Source: RYN-230 sp963841695 (GTDB lineage Bacteria; Actinomycetota; Actinomycetes; Streptosporangiales; Streptosporangiaceae). Taken from it: a stretch of 64,000 nt of DNA. Under the pieces are notes generated by a model that saw only the letters and a list, made by a program, of their open reading frames with translations, did not search any database and had not been told where the DNA came from. Position 1 is the first letter of the stretch. Every line of letters starts with the position of its first letter. Positions 10,541 through 17,158 of this stretch are shown here, in pieces. The position numbers were made by a program, and so were the translations under genes. The DNA lies in contig CAWJDQ010000015.1 in assembly GCA_963841695.1 (NCBI GenBank), positions 372,001-436,000 on the forward strand, read 5' to 3'.

Positions 10541-10837
10541 ATGCAGCCACATGTCCTGGCCATGTCCGGCACCGAGCACACGCTGTGGGTCACCGCGATC
10601 ATCCTCGGCTTCGTCGTGGTGCTGGCCGTCGCGGCGCTGCTGTCCATCCTGGTCTGGCTGGTGAAGATCATCGACCGGCGGGTGGTCCAGATCGGCGGGA
10701 CCCTGCAGGCCGCCGCGGACAACACCGCGGACACGGTGCTCATCCCGCAAGTCGCCGACGGTGTGGAGGCGGTCCTGGCTGAGGGCCTCCAGCATCACCT
10801 GTTCCTCGGCCGCGTCCTCGGGAAGGTGAAGTCTTGA
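10541..10837 (+). CDS. Small one-helix membrane protein, cox module member 4
   Basis: The 98-residue protein resembles member 3 in layout. A polar N-terminus (MQPHVLAMSGTEHTLWV) leads into a membrane helix at about residues 16-42 (TAIILGFVVVLAVAALLSIL). A tail with TLQAAADNTADTVLI and GLQHHLFLGRVLG follows. GGGAGGG stands six bases before the ATG at 10541; a GTG at 10535 is less well placed. The shared A-x-NTA and GLQ motifs with member 3 suggest tandem duplication. Confidence 0.8.
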   Translation: MQPHVLAMSGTEHTLWVTAIILGFVVVLAVAALLSILVWLVKIIDRRVVQIGGTLQAAADNTADTVLIPQVADGVEAVLAEGLQHHLFLGRVLGKVKS

Positions 10838-11196
10838 CCGCGCTGGTCGTCCTGACCGTCATCGTGATCGCCCTGCTCATCGCGGGCCTGGCCGTCTACC
10901 TGTTCTGGGTGGGCACGCTGCTGACCCGGATCGCCGGGAACCTCGAGGGCGCGGTGGGCATCGTGCGCACGATCGTGGGCCACGCCCGGCTCATCGGGCC
11001 CGGGGTCGAGCACATCAACCGGACCGGCGGCGTGGTGGCCGGGGCGCTGCCGCTGCTCTACGGGATGGCCGAGGAGATCGTGGTGGACGTCACCCCGGCC
11101 GCCGAGCGTCCCCAGCTCCCCGAGCCCGCCCGCCCGGCGTCCGGCCGGCGCCGGTCCCGGCTGCACGACGCGGTGGGGTTCACGCCGCACGCGTAG
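10834..11196 (+). CDS. Small one-helix membrane protein, cox module member 5
   Basis: The 120-residue protein starts at TTG 10834, which overlaps the stop of member 4 as TTGA, behind GGAAGGTGAAG. It has one N-terminal membrane helix (about residues 3-27, VLTVIVIALLIAGLAVYLFW) and a tail like that of member 1 (LLTRIAGNLEGAVGIVRTIV). A basic Pro/Arg-rich end (PARPASGRRRSRLHDA) is unique to it. It closes the rightward cox operon, 53 bp from the end of the convergent operon. Function unknown. Confidence 0.8.
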   Translation: MTALVVLTVIVIALLIAGLAVYLFWVGTLLTRIAGNLEGAVGIVRTIVGHARLIGPGVEHINRTGGVVAGALPLLYGMAEEIVVDVTPAAERPQLPEPARPASGRRRSRLHDAVGFTPHA

Positions 11197-11249
11197 TTCG
11201 TTGCGGGCAGTCAGCGGACGCGGCGGGGCGGGGCAGCCCGGTGGCGCGG

Positions 11250-11645
11250 TCAGCTGCTGCCGGGACCGCCGATCCACTCCTCCCGCCAGGCCTGGTCGTA
11301 CTGCTGGGCGTTGCAGCCCGGGTGGTAGACGGCGGTCAGCTCGCGGCTGATCTGCTCACGGTGGGCGCGGGTGCCCCCGGGCACCTCGAAGGTGGCGATG
11401 AACACCTTCCACCGGGAGCCGGCCCGGCGCACCCAGCACGGCGCGCTCGGGTGCCGGAACGGGAAACGCTCGGCCGAGAGGTCGTCGCTGTGCCCCACGT
11501 AGATGACCGCGTACCGTTCCGGCCGGGTGTCCGGGTCCGGCTTGCACAAGATCACGTAGACGGCGGCCACCGGCGGCGCGGTCCAGCCGGCCAGCACCCG
11601 CGGGCCCTCGAACGCGTACCCGGCCAGTGACCCGAGCCGGATCAT
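11250..11645 (-). CDS. Conserved actinobacterial protein with GIY-YIG-like fold
   Basis: The 131-residue protein contains AAVYVILCKPD and ERYAVIYVGHSDDLSAERF, which resemble the two strands and loop of the GIY-YIG nuclease fold, followed by REQISRELTAVYHPGCNAQQ. A family of similar stand-alone proteins is common in actinobacteria, with unknown function. It is the last gene of the coxDE operon, and its ATG overlaps the previous stop as ATGA. A role in CO dehydrogenase maturation is not implied by the fold; the link is positional only. Confidence 0.75.
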   Translation of the reverse strand: MIRLGSLAGYAFEGPRVLAGWTAPPVAAVYVILCKPDPDTRPERYAVIYVGHSDDLSAERFPFRHPSAPCWVRRAGSRWKVFIATFEVPGGTRAHREQISRELTAVYHPGCNAQQYDQAWREEWIGGPGSS

Positions 11646-11956
11646 CCGGCCGCGTCCTCGTCCTCGCTGATCGCCTCGGCCCGCACCACCGGGCCGGGCG
11701 GCAGGCCCGCGCGGGCCGCGGCCTGGCGCAGCTCCACGGTGGCCTTCTCGATGGCCTCCTCGCGGGTGCCGGCCTCGATGACCAGCTGCGCGCCGTACCG
11801 GGTCCGGCCGATCCCGGTGGCGATGCCGTGGCTGGCCGCGACGGCGTCGGCCAGCTCCACCACGTCCTCGCGGGTCAGCACCCGGTCACCTTCGGCCTCG
11901 ACGCCGACGCTCCACCGCACCGCGTCCTCCAAGTTCCGGGTGGCCAGGCCCAGCAT
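11642..11956 (-). CDS. Small conserved protein between coxE and the GIY-YIG-like gene
   Basis: The 104-residue protein (SVGVEAEGDRVLTREDVVEL, then GIATGIGRTRYGAQLVIEAG) looks like a small alpha/beta domain with an acidic C-terminus (SEDEDAAG). It shares its reading frame with coxE upstream. Only the coxE TAG at 11990-11992 and two 15-bp repeats separate them, so readthrough would make a fusion. No strong Shine-Dalgarno precedes its ATG, which makes dependence on coxE translation likely. No family is recognised. Confidence 0.7.
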   Translation of the reverse strand: MLGLATRNLEDAVRWSVGVEAEGDRVLTREDVVELADAVAASHGIATGIGRTRYGAQLVIEAGTREEAIEKATVELRQAAARAGLPPGPVVRAEAISEDEDAAG

Positions 11957-11998
11957 GGCCTGGTTCAGGTTGGCCTGGTTCAGGTTGGCCTAGTTCAG
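11954..11998. repeat. Three 15-bp repeats spanning the coxE stop
   Basis: Three copies of a 15-mer (GTTGGCCTGGTTCAG on the plus strand) overlap the end of coxE and the start codon of the next gene. In one copy a single base difference gives CTAG and creates the coxE stop codon. The repeats read L-N-Q-A-N in the coxE frame. Confidence 0.85.
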
Positions 11999-13114
11999 GG
12001 TCGGCAGCAGCGTAGCGAGTTCTTCCAGGCTGCTGAGGTCGTGGCCGGACAGGATCAGGTCGACGCTCGGGGCGGCGGCCAGCATCCCCAGCGTGGTCGG
12101 CCGGAAGTGCGGGTCGGTGCCCTTGTGCGGGTTCATCCACACCACCCGGTAACTGAGCCGCTGCAGCCGCTCCATCGCCGTGGCCAGTATTTCCGGGTCG
12201 CCGCGGTCCAGGCCGTCGGAGCAGATGACCACGATGCCGCCGCGGCATAGCCCGCGGCGGCCCCAGTCCCGGACGAAAGCGTCCAGGCTGGCCCCGATCC
12301 TGGTGCCGCCCTCCCAGTCGAACACGGCGCTGGCCGCCCGCTCCAGGGCGTCATCCGGCTTGCGGTGGTCCAGGGCCCGGGTGATCCGGGTCAGCCGGGT
12401 GCCGAAGCAGAACACCTCGACCCGGGTGGTGGCGCGCTGGGCCGAGTAGGCGAACTGGAGCAGGTGGCGGGAGTAGTCGGCCATCGAGCCGGACACGTCG
12501 AGGATGAGGATCAGCGGCCGGAGCCGGACCTTGCGCTGCCGCCAGGCCAGGACGGCGGGCTCGCCGTGCATGCGCAGCGACTCCCGCACCATCCGGCGCA
12601 GGTCGGGCGAGCGCCCGGCGGGCGCCGCCGCGGTCCGCCGGGTGCGCCGCCGGGGCGGGGTGAGCCGGATCCGGGCCATGATCCGCCGCAGCGCCGCGAG
12701 CTCCTCCGGGGTGCAGGCGGGAAACGACTTGTGCCGGAGCGTCTCGGCGTCGGACGCCATCAGGCCCAGGCTCACCTGTTCCTGGAGATCTTCCCCGGGA
12801 TCGGTGGCCGGGACCTGCAGCACGCCCTCGGACCGGGCGTGCTCCGGATGCTGCAGCCTGAGCAGCTCCTGGACCGGGTCCCGGCTGCCGGTGAAAAACT
12901 GCCGGAACACCCGGTCGTAGACGGGAATGCTGTCCCGCCGGGTCACCAGCGTGGTCCGGCCGCCCCAGTACAGGTCCAGCAGGTCGGTGGGGTCCAGCGC
13001 GGCCATGGCCGCGCAGTAGGCCAGCACGTCCCCGGAGCCGACCGGCAGCCCGGCGGCCCGGAGCTGCGCCGTGAAGTCCACCAGCAGCGCGACGAAGGGG
13101 GCCCGCTCAGGCAC
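11990..13114 (-). CDS. coxE: CoxE-type VWA-domain protein
   Basis: This 374-residue protein pairs with the AAA ATPase CoxD in maturing the Mo/Cu site of CO dehydrogenase. The C-terminal half is a von Willebrand factor A domain with the metal-ion-dependent adhesion motif DVSGSMADYS and the downstream acidic segment VVICSDGLDRGD. An Arg-rich linker (RRRTRRTAAAPAG) joins it to the helical N-terminal region. Its start overlaps the end of coxD by eight bases. The gene is convergent to coxMSL-G, rather than lying downstream on the same strand as in Oligotropha. The stop lies within a 15-bp repeat. Confidence 0.9.
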   Translation of the reverse strand: MPERAPFVALLVDFTAQLRAAGLPVGSGDVLAYCAAMAALDPTDLLDLYWGGRTTLVTRRDSIPVYDRVFRQFFTGSRDPVQELLRLQHPEHARSEGVLQVPATDPGEDLQEQVSLGLMASDAETLRHKSFPACTPEELAALRRIMARIRLTPPRRRTRRTAAAPAGRSPDLRRMVRESLRMHGEPAVLAWRQRKVRLRPLILILDVSGSMADYSRHLLQFAYSAQRATTRVEVFCFGTRLTRITRALDHRKPDDALERAASAVFDWEGGTRIGASLDAFVRDWGRRGLCRGGIVVICSDGLDRGDPEILATAMERLQRLSYRVVWMNPHKGTDPHFRPTTLGMLAAAPSVDLILSGHDLSSLEELATLLPTLN

Positions 13115-13997
13115 CGGACGTGATTTCTTCCAGGTTGTCGCGGACCAGCTCGAGGTCGTCCCGTTCCTTGACCACCGCGCCGAGGGTGTCCCCGGCGACC
13201 TCGGTGCTCAGCCCGGTCTCGCCGAGGAAATCCAGGGTGCGGACCCAGTCGATGGTCTCGGCCACGCCGGGCGGCTTGGCCAGGTCCATCTCGCGGAGCC
13301 GGTTGACCGCCGCGACCACCTTGGCCGCCAGGGCCTGCGACACCCCGGGCGCCCGGACCAGGACGATTTCCACCTCGCGCTCGGGCGGCGGGTAACCGAT
13401 CCAGTGGTAGAGGCAGCGCCGTTTGAGCGCGTCGTGCAGTTCGCGGGTCCGGTTCGAGGTCAGCAGCACCAGCGGCGGCTGCTCCGCCTTGATCGTGCCG
13501 ACCTCGGGGATGCTGATCTGGAAGTCGGAGAGCACCTCGAGCAGGAACGCCTCGAACTCGTCGTCGGCCCGGTCCACCTCGTCGATGAGCAGCACCGCCC
13601 GGTCCCCGGCCCGCACCGCCTCCAGCAGCGGCCGTTCCAGCAGGAAGCGCGGGCCGAAGACCTTGTCCACCGCCTCATCCTCGGCGCCCGGCTGGTCGGA
13701 GCGGGCACGCTCGGACAGGGCCCGGATGTACAGCATCTGGCGGGCGTAGTCCCACTCGTAGAGGGCCTGGTTGGTGTCGATGCCCTCGTAGCACTGCAGC
13801 CTGATCAGCCGCCGCCCGAAGGCCTCCGCCAGGACCTTCGCGACCTCCGTCTTGCCCACCCCGACCTCGCCCTCCAGCAGGACGGGACGGTGCAGCGAGA
13901 GTCCCACGAACAGGGCGGTGGCCAGCCCGCGGTCGGCGAGGTAACCACCCTGGCGCAAGATCTCCGTGAGCTGGCTGACGGTGTCCGGGTACTCCAT
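13107..13997 (-). CDS. coxD: CoxD-type MoxR-family AAA ATPase
   Basis: The 296-residue protein is a MoxR-class AAA+ ATPase. It has Walker A GEVGVGKTEVAK, Walker B LLIDEVDRADDEFEAFLLE, and a sensor segment LLTSNRTRELHDALKRRCLY. CoxD homologues act with CoxE as a chaperone pair when the sulfur and copper of the CO dehydrogenase active site are inserted. The start at 13997 (MEYPDTVSQL) is chosen because it matches the usual length; the frame stays open upstream only as an artefact of high GC. It follows a small gene by seven bases and overlaps coxE. Confidence 0.93.
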   Translation of the reverse strand: MEYPDTVSQLTEILRQGGYLADRGLATALFVGLSLHRPVLLEGEVGVGKTEVAKVLAEAFGRRLIRLQCYEGIDTNQALYEWDYARQMLYIRALSERARSDQPGAEDEAVDKVFGPRFLLERPLLEAVRAGDRAVLLIDEVDRADDEFEAFLLEVLSDFQISIPEVGTIKAEQPPLVLLTSNRTRELHDALKRRCLYHWIGYPPPEREVEIVLVRAPGVSQALAAKVVAAVNRLREMDLAKPPGVAETIDWVRTLDFLGETGLSTEVAGDTLGAVVKERDDLELVRDNLEEITSGA

Positions 13998-14004
13998 GCA
14001 GCGG

Positions 14005-14265
14005 TCAGTGACCCTCAGCCGCGCCGCGCACCAGGTCCGCGACGCCGCTGCCGTCGGCCTTGAGCTTGCCCTCGCGGGCCAGCTGGTTGCGCCAGGCGGT
14101 GCGCAGGTCCTCGTCGGGACCGGCCAGGCCGCCGAAGCCGACGTCGGCCATCTTCTTGCACGACTTGGTGTTACCGCAGTCATCGTCGAGGTCGGCGGCG
14201 GTCTGCTGCTGCGCGCTCCATACGGCGCGCAGCACCTCGAGGGCCTCGCCCGGCTGATCGTTCAT
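14005..14265 (-). CDS. Small protein of unknown function leading the coxDE operon
   Basis: The 86-residue protein (LEVLRAVWSAQQQTAADLDD, then SCKKMADVGFGGLAGPDEDL) looks soluble and mostly helical. GGAAGG lies nine bases before the ATG at 14265. It ends seven bases ahead of coxD and is probably the first gene of that transcript. It contains two cysteines (CGNTKSC) that might bind metal. No family is recognised, so any part in maturation is only positional inference. Confidence 0.65.
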   Translation of the reverse strand: MNDQPGEALEVLRAVWSAQQQTAADLDDDCGNTKSCKKMADVGFGGLAGPDEDLRTAWRNQLAREGKLKADGSGVADLVRGAAEGH

Positions 14266-14349
14266 ATGCAGGTACCTTCCCGGTGTCCTGGGCCTGACTC
14301 TAATTCGCCGGGCCGGTTCAGGCGACCTCGGATTAAGCGTTCTCTTATC

Positions 14350-14437
14350 GGGGACCGGCTCAGCAGGGGACCGGCCCAGCCCGGGGACGGGGCCCAGCCG
14401 GGGGACGGGGCCCAGCCGGGGGACGGGGCTCGCTCAG
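14350..14437. repeat. Tandem repeat of about 18 bp
   Basis: Four imperfect copies of GGGACGGGGCCCAGCCGG run between the coxD-side operon and the end of the YdcF-like gene, touching its stop codon. The remaining 14266-14349 holds the presumed promoter of the 86-residue gene, with a short AT-rich stretch near 14333-14348. Confidence 0.8.
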
Positions 14438-15021
14438 CAGCTGCGGTTGACGGTGAGCGCCTTGATCGTCGCACCCCACTCGTAGGCCAGCTCGTACGGC
14501 CACATCGTGACCGGGATCGGCGCGGGCATCACGTACACCCGGCCGCTGAAGCACCGCTCCATCCGCAGCCGGCCCCGGGAGTCCTGCGGCCTGATCGTGA
14601 CCAGGGTGATCGAGTGCCAGTGATACTGCCGGGCCAGCCGGGCCGCGTACTCCGCCTCCCCCTGGGTGGTGTCCGGGTTGGGGTCGAAGCAGATCTCCCT
14701 GACGCCCGGGATGGGCGGCGCGCACGGCCCGCTGGTGACGGCGTCGGAGCCGCGGGAGATCACCAGCACCGACGCGCGGTGCTCCGCGGCCAGCCGCAGC
14801 GCGGTCGAGTAGCGGTCCCCGGGACCGGCCATCATCACGATCGCGTTCACATGGGCCGGCATCCCGGAGACCGGGAAGATGAACAGGCGCGCGGTCAGCC
14901 CGCAGAACGCCAGGAACACCGCGGCAATGGTCCCGATCACGACCCTGCGCCGGGTGCGGCGGCGCGGGGCAGGGTCGTCGGCCGTCCCGGCGGAGGAATC
15001 CGGGACCTCGTTGGTCAGCAC
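14434..15021 (-). CDS. YdcF/DUF218-like membrane-anchored protein
   Basis: The protein has about 195 residues from GTG 15021. A cytoplasmic Arg-rich stretch (PRRRTRRRVVIG) is followed by one membrane helix (TIAAVFLAFCGLTARLFIF). An extracytoplasmic domain with the DUF218 pattern follows (VNAIVMMAGPGDRYSTALRL, later TTQGEAEYAARLARQ and SITLVTIRPQDSRG). Related proteins (YdcF, ElyC, SanA) act at the envelope, but their substrates are mostly unknown. A longer reading from 15123 is possible but starts in low-quality coding sequence. It is a single gene with repeats on both sides. Confidence 0.75.
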   Translation of the reverse strand: MLTNEVPDSSAGTADDPAPRRRTRRRVVIGTIAAVFLAFCGLTARLFIFPVSGMPAHVNAIVMMAGPGDRYSTALRLAAEHRASVLVISRGSDAVTSGPCAPPIPGVREICFDPNPDTTQGEAEYAARLARQYHWHSITLVTIRPQDSRGRLRMERCFSGRVYVMPAPIPVTMWPYELAYEWGATIKALTVNRSC

Positions 15022-15165
15022 AGGCAGCCCTCGTGCGGGGAAGGCGAAACAGGAGATCTGGTCGGGAAACAGGCTATGTGCCCGGCGGCGGGACACGCCG
15101 GCGGCCTCCCGCTGCAGAGGCAATCCAGAGCTGGGGTTCAGCGGGGGGATAGGCGGCCAGCCGGG

Positions 15166-15214
15166 GGCAGGCCGCCGGGAGGGGCAGGCCGCCGGCCGGG
15201 CAGGCCGCCGGCCG
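15166..15214. repeat. Three 16-17 bp GC-rich repeats
   Basis: Copies of GGCAGGCCGCCGGCCG lie immediately upstream of the metalloprotease gene. They fill the space where its promoter should be and have no other visible content. Confidence 0.75.
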
Positions 15215-15233
15215 GGAGGCAGACAATGGGACG

Positions 15234-15575
15234 GTGATCGACATCGAGCCGGCCAAGTTCGAGGACATGGTGGTGGCCGCGCTGGACAGCCTGCCGGAGG
15301 ATCTCGGCCGGCTGATGCGCAACGTCGCGGTCACCGTCGAGCACGGCCCCGGCCGTCCCGGGTTGCTCGGGCTGTACCAGGGAATCCCGCTGACCAGCCG
15401 GACCTCCCAGTACGCCGGGGTGCTGCCGGACCGGATCACGATCTACCGGCGGGCCATCTGCGCGATCTGCAACTCCGAGGCCGAGGTGGTCGAGCAGGTC
15501 CGCCGGACGGTCATCCACGAGGTCGCGCACCACTTCGGCATCGACGACGCCCGGCTCCGGGAGCTCGGCTGGTGA
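15234..15575 (+). CDS. Minimal zinc metalloprotease-fold protein
   Basis: The 113-residue protein ends with HEVAHHFGIDD, the HExxHxxGxxD zinc site of the minimal metalloprotease (metallopeptidase family, zincin-like) group. The N-terminus (FEDMVVAALDSLPEDLGRLM) and the middle (LLGLYQGIPLTSRT) also fit that family. Such proteins are widespread in actinobacteria; a substrate is not established. The start is GTG 15234. An ATG at 15224 leads to an immediate stop. Confidence 0.88.
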   Translation: MIDIEPAKFEDMVVAALDSLPEDLGRLMRNVAVTVEHGPGRPGLLGLYQGIPLTSRTSQYAGVLPDRITIYRRAICAICNSEAEVVEQVRRTVIHEVAHHFGIDDARLRELGW

Positions 15576-15622
15576 TCCCGTTCCCGCCGGGACGGGCCGG
15601 CCGCCGCCCCTTGGACGCTGGC

Positions 15623-16117
15623 TCAGTACCGCCCCGCTCCAGCAATACTGGGGGAAACGCCAGCCCGGGCCTGGCCCGCAAGGATGGCGCGTAGCTCGGA
15701 AGTGTCCTCGGCTGGGTACTCGTCAAGAGTCGCTTCAAGATCGCACCGCTGGGCCGGGGTGGAGTAGGCAGCCAGCTCGCGCGCGAGCTCGAAGGTCCGC
15801 TTGCGGTCCGCCTTAGGGACGGCCGGAATCAGCGGGGCGAAGAAGATAAGTATCAGTCCGGGGAGCAGAACCACGCCAGCGGGCTGGCTGCGCAGCACGA
15901 TTCCGGCCGCCGTGAGCAACGCTCCGGCCAGCACGAGCCGCCCGCGCGGCCAGGCGCCGCCCGCGAACCGCATCAAGCCCAGGATGGTCAGCAGTGCGCT
16001 GGTACGGATAAACCTGCGGATCCCCCTGCTGCGGGTGGGAGGCGTGAGCCAGGAGCCCCCGGCTGTGCCGGACGAACTCCATACCGCCAGGTTCCGCCGA
16101 TGCACTCGCCGTCTCAT
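15623..16117 (-). CDS. Membrane protein of unknown function
   Basis: The 164-residue protein starts at 16117 behind AGGAGGT. Two hydrophobic segments lie in the middle: SALLTILGLMRFAGGAWPRG runs into LVLAGALLTAAGIVL, and VVLLPGLILIFFAPLIP follows. A soluble, mixed-charge C-terminal tail (RTFELARELAAYSTPAQRCD) follows. The N-terminus is very basic. It is divergent from the Clp-N protein gene, and the 178-bp spacer contains a strong palindrome. No family is recognised. Confidence 0.65.
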   Translation of the reverse strand: MRRRVHRRNLAVWSSSGTAGGSWLTPPTRSRGIRRFIRTSALLTILGLMRFAGGAWPRGRLVLAGALLTAAGIVLRSQPAGVVLLPGLILIFFAPLIPAVPKADRKRTFELARELAAYSTPAQRCDLEATLDEYPAEDTSELRAILAGQARAGVSPSIAGAGRY

Positions 16118-16253
16118 CGCGACCTCCTGCACCTGGCCCAGTGCTCTGTGTCGCCAATAGTACGCTTGTGCGCTCCGGCGAGGTGCCCTGCGGTGAGGTG
16201 CGCTCCGGGAACGGGGAACACGGGCGTGATCGGCTTGTCTCCCGGCCCTGGGC

Positions 16254-16276
16254 GTGTAACCCTATAGGGGTTACAC
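16254..16276. promoter_or_regulatory. Palindromic operator upstream of the Clp-N/RHH gene
   Basis: Perfect 9-bp arms GTGTAACCC and GGGTTACAC are separated by TATAG, 19 bases before the ATG at 16296. The AT-rich centre and position suit an operator overlapping a promoter. The encoded protein has a DNA-binding-type N-terminus, so autoregulation is plausible. Confidence 0.6.
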
Positions 16277-16295
16277 ACGGGTCATAGGAGGGCTC

Positions 16296-17069
16296 ATGCC
16301 GAAGATCAACGTCTACCTTCCCGACGCCCTCGCCTCGGCAGTCAAAGCCGCCGGCGTGCCGGTGTCCGCGGTCTGCCAAGCGGCGCTCTCCGACGCGGTC
16401 GAGCGCGTCGGGCGAACCCGCAGGGGCATCGCGGCGCTCCGAGACCCCGCAACTCCCGCTGCCGTTATCCAGCGGATCGGGGAGGGCACCCGCAAGCGGA
16501 TGACCCCGCGCCTCGTGGCCGCGCTCGGGGCCGCCGCGCTGGACACTGACAGTCAGGCCCGAACCGCTGTGTCGTCACTCGACCTCCTGCGCGGGCTGCT
16601 CGACGACGGCGAGAACCTTGCCGTGCGCCTGCTGCTCGCCCAGGGCGCCGACGTTGACGCACTTGCGGAGGCAACCAGGGCGAGCGAGACCGGCGAGCCC
16701 GGCCTTCCCGTCCCCGAGTCCAGTGACACCCTCCTCGGGAGGCTCACGATGCCAGGTCGGCTCGCGTGCGCTGCCGCGCTGGAAGCGGTCGTGGAACTCG
16801 GGCACAACTACGTGGGGTGCGAGCACCTTCTCGTCGGACTTGCCGCGAGCGAGGGCCGGGCCCGGGACCTCTTGGCCGGACACGGCATCCAGGCCACGGC
16901 ACTCCGCCAGGCCATCAGTGCCGCCGCCGCAGGCGTCATGATTGAGCGGAGCAAATCAGCCGACCAGAATGCCGGCGCGATTGCCGACCTCACCCGCCTG
17001 CTCGAGGCCATCGAGCGCCAGCTCGCCGGGACCTCCGGCGGAAGTTCCCGGCCCGGCCAGCTCACCTGA
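16296..17069 (+). CDS. Ribbon-helix-helix-like protein with Clp N-terminal repeat domain
   Basis: The protein has 257 residues. Residues 1-35 (MPKINVYLPDALASAVKAAG, then VSAVCQAALSDAV) resemble a ribbon-helix-helix DNA-binding module. The region after about residue 60 contains two Clp-N-like segments, the second with the typical HNYVGCEHLLVGL that starts a Clp repeat. The C-terminus is helical and polar. Clp-N domains normally recognise substrates or adaptors for Clp proteases. Joined to a DNA-binding module, this suggests a regulator whose stability or target is tied to Clp, which is inference. GGAGGG precedes the ATG, with a palindrome just upstream. Confidence 0.75.
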   Translation: MPKINVYLPDALASAVKAAGVPVSAVCQAALSDAVERVGRTRRGIAALRDPATPAAVIQRIGEGTRKRMTPRLVAALGAAALDTDSQARTAVSSLDLLRGLLDDGENLAVRLLLAQGADVDALAEATRASETGEPGLPVPESSDTLLGRLTMPGRLACAAALEAVVELGHNYVGCEHLLVGLAASEGRARDLLAGHGIQATALRQAISAAAAGVMIERSKSADQNAGAIADLTRLLEAIERQLAGTSGGSSRPGQLT

Positions 17070-17158
17070 GCAACCCTGTGGGCGGTAACGTTCCCGGAAC
17101 GGTCCGGGCGTAGCGTCTGCCGCATGAGGGGGGCACGGTCGCAGCCCGGCAGGCGACT

